From Gemmataceae bacterium (GTDB lineage Bacteria; Planctomycetota; Planctomycetia; Gemmatales; Gemmataceae), in assembly GCA_009692005.1 (NCBI GenBank), contig SHZZ01000007.1, forward strand, positions 33,347 through 97,346: 64,000 nucleotides of DNA, in the 5' to 3' direction. The position numbers were made by a program, and so were the translations under genes. The notes beneath the pieces are model-generated. The model saw only the letters and a program-made list of their open reading frames with translations, made no database searches and was not told the DNA's origin. Below, piece by piece: positions 55,919 through 63,839 of the stretch (its first letter is position 1; every line of letters starts with the position of its first letter).

Positions 55919-57099
55919 TACTTGGCCGCCTTGTTTTCTCCCAACGGGCCCGACACGGGCATGGCGATCGGTTCGGGCTTCACCGTTTGACCCGGTTTCA
56001 CCAGGTGGATTCCCGACACGATGAGGTTTTCTCCAGGCTTAATTCCGTCCTCGATTACCCGCAGGCCGTCCTCCTGCAAGGCGCCAGCAGTCACCCGGCG
56101 ATATTCCACCTTGTTTGAACCATCCACCACATAGACAAATTTCAATCCCTGGTCGGTGCCCACGGCCCGATCGATCAGCAGCAGCGCCAGTCGCGGCGCG
56201 CGGGTGGGGAACTTCACGCGGCAAAACATGCCCGGGTTGTACAAGCTGCGCTTATTCCCTGCCGGAGCGTTTTGCACCACGGCTCGCAAGGTCACTGTTC
56301 CAGTCTGCGTATCGAAGCGGTTATCGACAAAATTCAAATCCCCTTTGTGAGGAAAGCCTTTCTCATCGGCCAGGCCGAAGAAGACCGGCAGGACCATCTC
56401 GGATTTTGGCCTGGAGATGCCGGTTTGCAATTGCCGCAACATGGTTAACACCGTCCGCTCATCGGTGTCGAAGTAGATGTAGATTGGATCCGAGGAGACG
56501 ATGGTGGTGAGCAGGGTGTTGTCCTGATTGGCAAGGTTTCCCAGGGTGACATAGTACCGGCTGATGATGCCGTCGATCGGCGAGGTTACGCTACAGAAAT
56601 CGAGATTGAGTTTGTGAACTTCCAGCGAGGCCTTGCTGGCCTCGAGGGCGGCTTTCGATTCCTCTTCCTGGGCCTGGTACTTGTCAAGTTCTTGTTTACT
56701 GATGGCGCCCGGGGTCTTGGCCACATCTTTGGCGCGCAAGTTGTCGGCAATCGACAACCTCACCTTGGCCTCATACAGTTTGACTTGCCCGACAGCGTCA
56801 TCCAGTTTGGCCTTATAAGGCCGTTTGTCGATTTCAAAAAGCAAAGCCCCCTTGGCGATTTGCTCACCTTCTTTAAACGGGGTTTTCATGATGTAGCCAG
56901 TCACGCGCGGGCGCAGTTCCACCTGGTTGGGCGAATCGAAACGGCCCGTGAAGAAAGCCGCGTCAACCACCTGCCGTTCCACGGGGGAACTCACCTGCAC
57001 CGGCAAAGGCCCGCTGTCGGTTTTGATAGGGGGTTGCGGGGCGCAGCCCAACGACAAAAAAACCAAGAACAACGCCAGGACTGGGATAAATCGCAACAT
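55918..57099 (-). CDS. RND periplasmic adaptor lipoprotein (HlyD/MFP family)
   Basis: The protein has 393 residues from ATG 57099. A lipoprotein signal ends in LSLGC, so the protein is anchored in the inner membrane facing the periplasm. The lipoyl half-motifs (FDSPNQVELRPRVTGYIMKT, FCSVTSPIDGIISRYYVTLG) flank a helical hairpin (about 110-170). A beta-barrel domain and a final domain complete the usual AcrA-like layout. It links the two pumps to an outer-membrane duct, none of which is encoded in this operon. It follows the DUF1080 gene by 26 bases. Confidence 0.93.
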   Translation of the reverse strand: MLRFIPVLALFLVFLSLGCAPQPPIKTDSGPLPVQVSSPVERQVVDAAFFTGRFDSPNQVELRPRVTGYIMKTPFKEGEQIAKGALLFEIDKRPYKAKLDDAVGQVKLYEAKVRLSIADNLRAKDVAKTPGAISKQELDKYQAQEEESKAALEASKASLEVHKLNLDFCSVTSPIDGIISRYYVTLGNLANQDNTLLTTIVSSDPIYIYFDTDERTVLTMLRQLQTGISRPKSEMVLPVFFGLADEKGFPHKGDLNFVDNRFDTQTGTVTLRAVVQNAPAGNKRSLYNPGMFCRVKFPTRAPRLALLLIDRAVGTDQGLKFVYVVDGSNKVEYRRVTAGALQEDGLRVIEDGIKPGENLIVSGIHLVKPGQTVKPEPIAMPVSGPLGENKAAK

Positions 57100-57125
57100 G
57101 CGGGGAGCCTTTGCTGGGCCAACTA

Positions 57126-57641
57126 TCAGGGAAGAGGTGTGAATTGCAACTTGCGGATTTCGATCGCCCCAAACTCGGCGCGGATGCCAAATGGGCTCTT
57201 GGAAACGGAGGCTTTCTTTTTTGCCAGGCTTTGCCCGTTGCAAAAGTACTCCGCCTCATTCCCCTTCACCACGATTTCAAACGAGTTCCATTCCCCTTCT
57301 TTCATGCTCTTGACATCCGGTTTTTTGATGTCGAACTTGATGCCGCGGAAGAAAAGGTCGTTGTTGCACTTGGCGTCTGGCTTGAATTCGAATTGCACCT
57401 TCCCATCCCCGGCGATTTCCTTCTCCGACTGGAGAATCAAGTCGCCCTTGACCTTGGGGTCGATGACCAAGACACCGTCCTGGAGGGTAAACCTTCCATT
57501 GGCGGCAGATTTCCCCGACAGCGAGGCCTTTTTGTCCTTGGCCAGAACCCAGCCGGCAAGATCCTTGCCGTTGAATAACTCCTCGGCCAGGGAAGCCCCG
57601 GCAAGCATCAGGATCAAGCAAGCGGAAATCAAATGTCGCAT
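57126..57641 (-). CDS. Exported DUF1080 protein (3-keto-disaccharide hydrolase-like)
   Basis: The protein has 171 residues; ATG 57641 has AAGGAGG nine bases upstream. The signal peptide is MRHLISACLILMLAGASLAE. The fold starts with LFNGKDLAGW, the standard DUF1080 opening, and ends with GIRAEFGAIEIRKLQFTP. These concanavalin-like proteins act on modified sugars; several cleave 3-keto-glycosides. It is upstream of and close to the RND operon, probably in the same transcript, though the functions differ. Confidence 0.87.
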   Translation of the reverse strand: MRHLISACLILMLAGASLAEELFNGKDLAGWVLAKDKKASLSGKSAANGRFTLQDGVLVIDPKVKGDLILQSEKEIAGDGKVQFEFKPDAKCNNDLFFRGIKFDIKKPDVKSMKEGEWNSFEIVVKGNEAEYFCNGQSLAKKKASVSKSPFGIRAEFGAIEIRKLQFTPLP

Positions 57642-57800
57642 GAGAAAAGTCCTCCTTAAATTTCCCTCATGGTACGGGAAAACCTTGGGGAAGGGAAAAG
57701 GAAATTTGCCCAGGTGAAAAAAGTGTGTGGAAGGGGCAAGGGCCCGCCGCGTATAGCGCACTGTCAGGAGACAGGACCACACCATCTGCCCGCGTCTCTC

Positions 57801-57836
57801 AAATAAAAAAACGGGGTTGGATGCAATCCAACCCCG
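57801..57836 (-). terminator. Strong Rho-independent terminator
   Basis: CGGGGTTGGAT (57812-57822) and ATCCAACCCCG (57826-57836) are exact complements with a three-base loop. On the minus strand the hairpin is followed by TTTTTTTATTT. It ends the two coiled-coil membrane protein genes. Confidence 0.93.
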
Positions 57837-57863
57837 CAAGGTTTGTTAATTATTTCCTGGCAA

Positions 57864-58559
57864 TCAGGTCTTGTTGGTCGCCCGTTCCACTTGAATACGC
57901 CGAATGATCTTCAACATATGCAACATCGATTCCTCGTGCTTTGGCAAGTTTTTCCCGGCCTTGAGTTTGGCCATCTTCTGATTCATTTCCAAAAGCATGT
58001 CGTACATTTCCTTGGCATCCTTGAGGATTTCACGACCGAGCTGGACCTCCATCAGGTCAGTAAGGTGCTTGATGGTTTTCTCGGCATCCTTTTCGGAATC
58101 GATGGCGCGGATGGTGGCAATCAGATCAGCCTTGTTGTCCTTGACAAACTTGCGCAGTTCCTGGGCTGTCATGGCCGAAGTTTCTTCAAGGAGATTGTCC
58201 ATTTGCTCTTCGAGGAATTTCTCAAGGTATTTCCTGCCTTCAGGAATGTTGTCGAGAGCGGATTTGGTCACCATTTCCGCGGCGTTTGGAATCGCTTCCA
58301 TCACCTTGGTTTCAATAGTTTTGCGCAATTCAGGGATTTGGTCCTTCATGGTTTGCGTGCCGAACGCCACCAAATCTTCCGGCTTGAGCATTCCCTTGAT
58401 GGCGCTGTAGCCATAGGAGAAATAGCCAACCAAAAGGACCAACAAGAGACCGCCCACAATCCCGACAATGAGGTTGCTTCGTTTTTGTGAAGCCAGGCGT
58501 TTTTCCAGGGCTTTCTTCAAAGTTTCCAGGCCCGCGCCTGGGTTTGCTGAGGTACTCAT
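57864..58559 (-). CDS. Single-span membrane protein with long helical domain (unknown function, copy B)
   Basis: The protein has 231 residues. After a Lys/Arg-rich cytoplasmic start comes one membrane helix (SNLIVGIVGGLLLVLLVGYF, about 28-47), then about 180 residues that are almost purely helical and charged (ELRKTIETKVMEAIPNAAEM, EGRKYLEKFLEEQMDNLLEE, AKEMYDMLLEMNQKMAKLKA). I do not recognise a family. It lies 42 bases after a similarly built gene and ends at a strong terminator, so the two form an operon and may be partners. Confidence 0.72.
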   Translation of the reverse strand: MSTSANPGAGLETLKKALEKRLASQKRSNLIVGIVGGLLLVLLVGYFSYGYSAIKGMLKPEDLVAFGTQTMKDQIPELRKTIETKVMEAIPNAAEMVTKSALDNIPEGRKYLEKFLEEQMDNLLEETSAMTAQELRKFVKDNKADLIATIRAIDSEKDAEKTIKHLTDLMEVQLGREILKDAKEMYDMLLEMNQKMAKLKAGKNLPKHEESMLHMLKIIRRIQVERATNKT

Positions 58560-58601
58560 GAAACTAAACTCCGTTGCTTGTGTGTGGTGTTCCCAACCCG
58601 C

Positions 58602-59336
58602 TTATTTCATTTCCTGGGCCTTGAGGACTTCCTGGACCATTTCCCAAACAAATAGTTTGAGATCCTCGTAAAGTTGATCTTCCAGGCTCGGTTCTTTGTC
58701 CTTGGGCATGGCAGCCAGGGGGAAATCATCCCAAAGGTCGTTGAGCTTCTTGATTTCAGTATTCATCCCCTCGATGTAATACTTCTTCAACAAGGGATCC
58801 ATGGCCAAAGTCAAATTCTTCTTGACCTTTTCACGGTCCTTGGGGTCTTTCACATCGGGAAGCTCCTCGGCCAGGACTTTTTCCTGATGGTCGAGAAATT
58901 CCTCGAAGTGTTTGCGGATTTTGACTTCCATCTGCTTGGGTAATTTGTCAATGAGGATTTCTTTCTGTTCCTCAAAGGCTTTCACCAACTTGGGAGATTC
59001 CTTTTTGACATGCTTCATCACCTCGTCCTTGACCGGCTGCTCCATTTTCTTCACCAGGGAGTCGAGTTCGTTCTTGAGAAATTTATCCTCCCCTTCGGTG
59101 AATTTCTTTCTCGCCAACTCTACCATCTGATTGATGTTCTTTTCCGAGATGAACTCGGTTCCCATCTGGTAGAAGCGCCAGAGGAAAAAAGCCAGAAAGC
59201 CAACGACCAAACCCAAAAGGATTAGCCGAGTGCGGCCTGCCACGGCTTCCGCGTTTTTACAATCGGCCTCCAGCCGCTCTAGTTCCTTCACTTTGGCGCC
59301 CAAATCAATCGGGTCGAACCCATCGCCCATACCCAT
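58602..59336 (-). CDS. Single-span membrane protein with long helical domain (unknown function, copy A)
   Basis: The protein has 244 residues. A helical start (LGAKVKELERLEADCKNAEA) precedes one membrane helix (RLILLGLVVGFLAFFLWRFY, about 36-55) and a charged helical domain to the end (LKNELDSLVKKMEQPVKDEV, KQMEVKIRKHFEEFLDHQEK). The architecture and length parallel the next gene, suggesting distant paralogues. No catalytic motif is seen. The 59337-59530 gap upstream is AT-richer than the surroundings and should carry the promoter. Confidence 0.72.
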   Translation of the reverse strand: MGMGDGFDPIDLGAKVKELERLEADCKNAEAVAGRTRLILLGLVVGFLAFFLWRFYQMGTEFISEKNINQMVELARKKFTEGEDKFLKNELDSLVKKMEQPVKDEVMKHVKKESPKLVKAFEEQKEILIDKLPKQMEVKIRKHFEEFLDHQEKVLAEELPDVKDPKDREKVKKNLTLAMDPLLKKYYIEGMNTEIKKLNDLWDDFPLAAMPKDKEPSLEDQLYEDLKLFVWEMVQEVLKAQEMK

Positions 59337-59530
59337 AATGGAAGACCTCCAAAAAAGTTGTAAAAACCAAGGCGTAGAGCGTAAATTAGAAAGGCCGTAA
59401 GATCTTGCTTACACTAGATCACTTAAATCGCATTTTTATTTTGCGAGTCAAGAGAAAAGTAATTGTTTTTATCATTTTATTTTCATCAAGGGGCAGGAGA
59501 ACCGGATCGGGCTCTTTTTTAAGGAAGCAT

Positions 59531-60838
59531 TCAGCTTCCAGGCCACCAATCATCGATAAGTTTTTTGAGCCTGCCCACCGTGGCGCCTTCCTGCCCGGCC
59601 AGGTTCTTTTCTTCGCTTGGATCACTGGCGATGCGGTACAACTCCACACCCGCCTTGCCCGGAATTTTTACTCCGTCCCGGGCGTTTTTATGGGGAATGA
59701 TCAACTTCCACTCCCCAGAAACGCACCAGCGCCAGGCCAGGTTTTCCCCCGGTTTGTCAATATTTATCGCATTGTGCAGGAAACAAGACCCAAAGACTGC
59801 CTTACGACCTTTTATCGCTTGCGAATTCAGCAGGTCGACCCCGGGCAACCCATCGGGAACTGGCACGCTGCACAGCTTGTATACCGTCGGGGCCAGGTCG
59901 ATGCTGCTAACTGGCGTGTCCTCAATCCCAGGTGAAATCTTCCCAGGCAAACGCAGCATTATCGGGGTGCGCAGCCCGCCATCGTAAGGCGACTGTTTCG
60001 AATCGGCGCGATAGGCTGGGTTGTCTTCTCGCTGGATCCAGCCATTGTCGGTGACATAGACCACCAGGGTGTTTTCCGCCAACCCCTTCTTATCCAGGTA
60101 CTCGAGTAGCTGGCCGCAGGTTTCATCAAACCATTCCACCATGGCCCAATAGCGTGCCACATGAATGGAAGGTGTCTTGTTCTTGTATTTCGCCAGCAGC
60201 CTTTCGGGTGGCGTGTGCGGGTTATGGGGCAGCATCGGAGCGTACCAGAGGAAAAAAGGTTTTCTCCCAGCGCGGTCAAGAAAATCAAAAATCGGCTGCA
60301 GGCCCTGGCGGCCGATTTTCAACCCGTCGTCACCATGCCTGCCCCCCTGGGCCTGATCGCCATGGGACATGCCTTCGGTAAATCCGCCAGAGCGGAAACT
60401 GCCCGCCCACCATTTTCCCGATTGAAAACTGACATAGCCTGCCTTGCCCAACTCAGCGGGAAGGCGCGGATGCTGGGTGATGAAACCATTCAGCCTGTTG
60501 ACCTCTTTAAGAAAATCAGGATTTCTGTAACGAGCCTGCATCCCTTTCCCTTCCGGCGCGGGCGGCTCGTTCCCGGTGATTTTTGTCTGGTGCGGGTATT
60601 TCCCGGTTAACAAGGAAGCGAGCGACGGGCAGCAAAGGGAAGAAGGCACATACCCCCGGCGAAAGACAAGGCTTTGCTTGGCCAGCTTGTCCAGGTTGGG
60701 AGTGCGGATTTGGGCATGGCCCATGAAAGAATAATCGGTCCAGGCCTGATCGTCGGAGACGATAAAAACGACATTAGGGGTGGCGGCCATTGCCCCGGCG
60801 GCCAGCGCCGCCAGGGCCAAGGTGAAAATCCAGCGCAT
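59531..60838 (-). CDS. Exported sulfatase
   Basis: The protein has 435 residues with a signal peptide (MRWIFTLALAALAAGAMAAT). Metal-site start NVVFIVSDDQAW and the end signature GKWWAG fit type I sulfatases. The formylglycine motif reads CCPSLASLLTG: the Cys to be oxidised and Pro are present, but the usual Arg of CxPxR is Leu. It probably removes sulfate esters from polysaccharides in the periplasm or outside. The next gene downstream in genome order (SMP-30) ends 13 bases upstream of its start, so they share an operon. Confidence 0.9.
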   Translation of the reverse strand: MRWIFTLALAALAAGAMAATPNVVFIVSDDQAWTDYSFMGHAQIRTPNLDKLAKQSLVFRRGYVPSSLCCPSLASLLTGKYPHQTKITGNEPPAPEGKGMQARYRNPDFLKEVNRLNGFITQHPRLPAELGKAGYVSFQSGKWWAGSFRSGGFTEGMSHGDQAQGGRHGDDGLKIGRQGLQPIFDFLDRAGRKPFFLWYAPMLPHNPHTPPERLLAKYKNKTPSIHVARYWAMVEWFDETCGQLLEYLDKKGLAENTLVVYVTDNGWIQREDNPAYRADSKQSPYDGGLRTPIMLRLPGKISPGIEDTPVSSIDLAPTVYKLCSVPVPDGLPGVDLLNSQAIKGRKAVFGSCFLHNAINIDKPGENLAWRWCVSGEWKLIIPHKNARDGVKIPGKAGVELYRIASDPSEEKNLAGQEGATVGRLKKLIDDWWPGS

Positions 60839-60851
60839 GTGCAAGCCTCGA

Positions 60852-61946
60852 TCAGGAAATGTGCGCGCCGCGCGTTTCCACATAAACCGCGTACAGCGAC
60901 TGACTGGCCGTCATGAAGAGGCGGTTGCGCCTCGGCCCGCCAAAGCAGACATTGCTGCAAATTTCTGGCAGGAGAATCTGACCGATGCGCTTCCCTTCAG
61001 GGGAGAAGACATGCACGCCGTCGTAACCATCGCCCACCCAGCCGGCGCTGGCCCAGATGTTGCCATCGACATCGGCCCGAATGCCGTCCGCGAAACCGGC
61101 CTTCTTCTCCTTGCCCATATCCAGGGACATGGAGGCAAACTCCTTGGCCGGCCCAAGCTTTTTCCCATCAATCACATCGAAGACCCAAATGTTCCTCGGC
61201 GCCTTTTCATAATGGGAAGCCCCCGTCTCCGCCACATACAGCTTTTTGTAATCAGGTGAAAAGCACAGGCCATTGGGCTTGAAGGGTTCATCGGTCACTT
61301 TGGTGATGGCGCCACCGCGGGCATCGATGCGGTAAACGGCCTCTTTTTGCGTCGGCTGCGGGCTGTTGGCAGCATCCTTGAACCCTTCGTAATCCAGCAA
61401 AGAGCCGTACCCGGGATCGGTGAACCAGATGGCGCCGTCTTCGGGGTGAACCACAGCGTCGTTGGGCGCGTTGAGTTGCTTGCCGCCAAACTTGTCAGCC
61501 AGGACCGTGGTCTTGCCATCGTATTCATACCTGGCCACTCTGCGATTGCCATGCTCGCAGGCGATCTGCCTCCCCTGGTAATCGAAAGTGTTGCCATTGC
61601 TGTAACCCGCCGGTTTCCGCATAACGCTGATATGGCCGTCGTCGGCAAGGAAGCGCATCTGGCGGTCGTTGGGAATGTCGCTCCAGAGAAGATAGTTGCC
61701 GACCCCGTTCCAGGCCGGCCCCTCGGCCCACAAGTAACCGGTTCCCAGGCGTTGAATCGGCGTGTTGCCAATCTTGTATTTCTTGAAGGCATCATCGAGG
61801 ACGACGATGTCTGGATCCGGATAGCGGACCGGCGCCCCGCCCTTGGAGTAATCGCGCTTCACCCCCTGGCCGAAGGCCAGCGAGGCCCCGACCAAGGATC
61901 CCGCTGCAAGAAAATGTCTTCGGTTGATTGACGCTGTTTTTTCCAT
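60852..61946 (-). CDS. Exported SMP-30/gluconolactonase-like protein
   Basis: The protein has 364 residues with a Tat leader (INRRHFLAAGSLVGASLAFG). Six-bladed propeller motifs are LWAEGPAWNGVGNYLLWSDI, LNAPNDAVVHPEDGAIWFTD, FKPNGLCFSPDYKKLYVAET and FADGIRADVDGNIWASAGWV, with the conserved Glu, Asn and Asp metal ligands. It hydrolyses sugar lactones. It is first in an operon with the sulfatase, fitting degradation of sulfated or oxidised glycans. Confidence 0.92.
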   Translation of the reverse strand: MEKTASINRRHFLAAGSLVGASLAFGQGVKRDYSKGGAPVRYPDPDIVVLDDAFKKYKIGNTPIQRLGTGYLWAEGPAWNGVGNYLLWSDIPNDRQMRFLADDGHISVMRKPAGYSNGNTFDYQGRQIACEHGNRRVARYEYDGKTTVLADKFGGKQLNAPNDAVVHPEDGAIWFTDPGYGSLLDYEGFKDAANSPQPTQKEAVYRIDARGGAITKVTDEPFKPNGLCFSPDYKKLYVAETGASHYEKAPRNIWVFDVIDGKKLGPAKEFASMSLDMGKEKKAGFADGIRADVDGNIWASAGWVGDGYDGVHVFSPEGKRIGQILLPEICSNVCFGGPRRNRLFMTASQSLYAVYVETRGAHIS

Positions 61947-62144
61947 GGCTTTTTCCCTGATGCTCCAAGGGGGAAGGCAAACGAGATTTGATTATCGCTT
62001 GCCGCCATCCCGGCGCAAGAAGAAATCCTGGGAGGGGAATTCAAACTTGAAATGGCCCTCGAGAGGGCGCTAAAAGGTGGTGAAACTATTATCCAGAATG
62101 GGCAACCGGGCAGTTCCCGCTTCCCATTATCGAATTCTCAGACC

Positions 62145-62813
62145 TCACGGTTTCAGCCACGGTTTCACCTGCGCGCTCAGGGCGTCGTAGCCGGCCGGGC
62201 TAAGGTGCAACCCGTCTTTGGCGAATAACTCCTTCTTGTGCTTCCCTTCGGAATCCAGCACCACAACTGCAAGGTCCAGGTACGACAACCCAGGGTTGGC
62301 TTTGCAGTATGCCTCCACCATTTGATTGGCCTTCTTCTGGGTTTCCCGCTGCTTCTCACGGGCTATGCTCGGCTTGATGCTCAAAAAGAGAATCGGGGTG
62401 TCCGGCAATTCTTTGCGCACCGCCTTCACCAGGTTCTGAAAATCCTCCAGCACCTGTTCTGGGGTCCGCTTGGCGTTGATGTCGTTGTCGCCGGAATAGA
62501 AGACGATCTTCCCCGGCTTCAAGGGCAAGAGAAGGCGTGGGGCAAAATGCACGGCATCGCGGATTTGCGAACCGCCAAAGCCGCAATTCACGCAAGGCAG
62601 CCCGGGAAAATCCTTCGGTAAATTCCACAAGCGCATTGTTGAACTGCCATAGAACACCCAGGGGCTTTTAACAGGAGGCGACTCGCGCAGTTTCTTCTCG
62701 ATCCCCTGGATTTCTTTTTCCCAGCGGGCAAATGGCGATGTCTCTTGACCCAGGGAAACCCAGGTTTGCATGAACAACAAAAACGCGGCCAGCAATCCGA
62801 TTCTCAAGCGCAT
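62145..62813 (-). CDS. Exported SGNH/GDSL hydrolase
   Basis: The protein has 222 residues with a signal peptide (MRLRIGLLAAFLLFMQTWVS). Block I is FYGSSTMRLW with the nucleophile Ser, block III is SGDNDI, and block V is DGLHLSPAGY with the Asp-His pair. The GxSxT form of block I is typical of SGNH carbohydrate esterases and rhamnogalacturonan acetylesterase-like proteins. It probably deacetylates glycans. The TIGR03067 gene ends 15 bases upstream of its start. Confidence 0.88.
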   Translation of the reverse strand: MRLRIGLLAAFLLFMQTWVSLGQETSPFARWEKEIQGIEKKLRESPPVKSPWVFYGSSTMRLWNLPKDFPGLPCVNCGFGGSQIRDAVHFAPRLLLPLKPGKIVFYSGDNDINAKRTPEQVLEDFQNLVKAVRKELPDTPILFLSIKPSIAREKQRETQKKANQMVEAYCKANPGLSYLDLAVVVLDSEGKHKKELFAKDGLHLSPAGYDALSAQVKPWLKP

Positions 62814-62828
62814 GCTTTCTCCCGGGGG

Positions 62829-63266
62829 TTATTTCACCTTTTCTCGTTTGTAAGAGGCCAAAAACAGTTGCGAACCTTTTTCGGTCTTGAACGCCTCGGG
62901 CCTTTTCTTCTCCGAAAGATCGTAACAGATGAGCAGACTGTTGCCGGCGAATTCATAAATAGCCGGGTAGGTCTTCCCCTTGTTCGGCCCTTCCCCGCCG
63001 ATGATGTCCATGCCCTTGGGCCGCTTATCCGGATAGATTTTTAATTTCCCCTCGTCGATCGTTTCCCCCACTCGCGTGATATACTTCCCATCCTTGATTG
63101 TGAGGGTGATCTTTTTCAATGTCTCCAGGGGGAGTTTTTCCCCTGCCAGTTCCGCCTCCGCCACTCTCCAGGTTCCTGCCATTTTTTTCAGGTCCTCTTC
63201 GGGCGTCTGGGCCGCTGTCAAAGTCGCGAGCAGCATGAAGGTAAATCCAGCCATGCGAACCGCCAT
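62829..63266 (-). CDS. TIGR03067 domain exported protein
   Basis: The protein has 145 residues; ATG 63266 fits the signal peptide MAVRMAGFTFMLLATLTAAQ. The domain pattern DLKKMAGTWRVAEAELAGEK, LTIKDGKYITR and YDLSEKKRPEAFKTEKGSQL is diagnostic of this planctomycete-abundant lipocalin-like family of unknown function. It is first in a short run with the SGNH hydrolase. Confidence 0.88.
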   Translation of the reverse strand: MAVRMAGFTFMLLATLTAAQTPEEDLKKMAGTWRVAEAELAGEKLPLETLKKITLTIKDGKYITRVGETIDEGKLKIYPDKRPKGMDIIGGEGPNKGKTYPAIYEFAGNSLLICYDLSEKKRPEAFKTEKGSQLFLASYKREKVK

Positions 63267-63395
63267 GTTTGTTTTCTCCAAACCACCAGGGGATTATTCA
63301 GCCCGGGCCATCAGAATGTTACTCCGGATAAATCCTGGGGATCAACCCGAGTTGAAGGGTTCACTTGGTGATCGCAGTGGATATCGCCAGGCGCG

Positions 63396-63753
63396 CTAAA
63401 AAGCCCATGATTTTTCTCGGGGTGGCTGCCCGGTGATCAACCGGGGTAGCGCCGAACTAGGAGTATTTTTTTTGTCCGTGAGTGAAACCGCCAGGCGCTT
63501 GCCCACCGCCTCGGCGTAGCGCACAAGGGTTTCCACAGTGGGGTTGGCCCCTTGCCCGGTTTCGAGTTTCGAAAGCGCTGAGCGGTCCATGCCTGTGAGT
63601 TCCGTCAGGTCGGCAAGGCTCAGACCTCTGGCTTGGCGCGCGGTGGTGGCGGGTGATTAAGTCGGGCAGTTCAACGGCGCCTTGTTTTCGAATCGCCTTG
63701 TACTTGGCAGCTTCATCAGGCGTGAGACACCGGTTGCGGGTAATGTGTTTCAT
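63396..63753 (-). pseudogene. Broken XRE-type antitoxin-like gene
   Basis: Two frames of one old gene remain. From ATG 63753, MKHITRNRCLTPDEAAKYKA and VELPDLITRHHR look native, then the frame becomes nonsense. In another frame, ARQARGLSLADLTELTGMDR, SALSKLETGQGANPTVETLV and RYAEAVGKRLAVSL form a typical Cro/C1 helix-turn-helix. In relatives the two parts are joined by about 20-30 residues that are missing here, so a deletion with frameshift has disabled it. It lies beside an insertion sequence. Confidence 0.7.
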
Positions 63754-63836
63754 GGTCGCATCCTCTTTGGAATGTCGCAGGCCGTAACCGGGTAGACATA
63801 GTCGGCGTCGACTTCTTGGAATATTTGATATTTTTG
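63750..63836 (-). pseudogene. C-terminal fragment of a gene coupled to the broken antitoxin
   Basis: A frame ending YQIFQEVDADYVYPVTACDI then PKRMRP has a stop (TGA) that overlaps the antitoxin ATG as ATGA, the usual arrangement for a toxin-antitoxin pair. It is open only to 63836, where a stop appears next to sequence that belongs to the insertion element, so the rest was probably lost on insertion. The identity as a toxin is inferred. Confidence 0.45.
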
Positions 63837-63839
63837 TCA

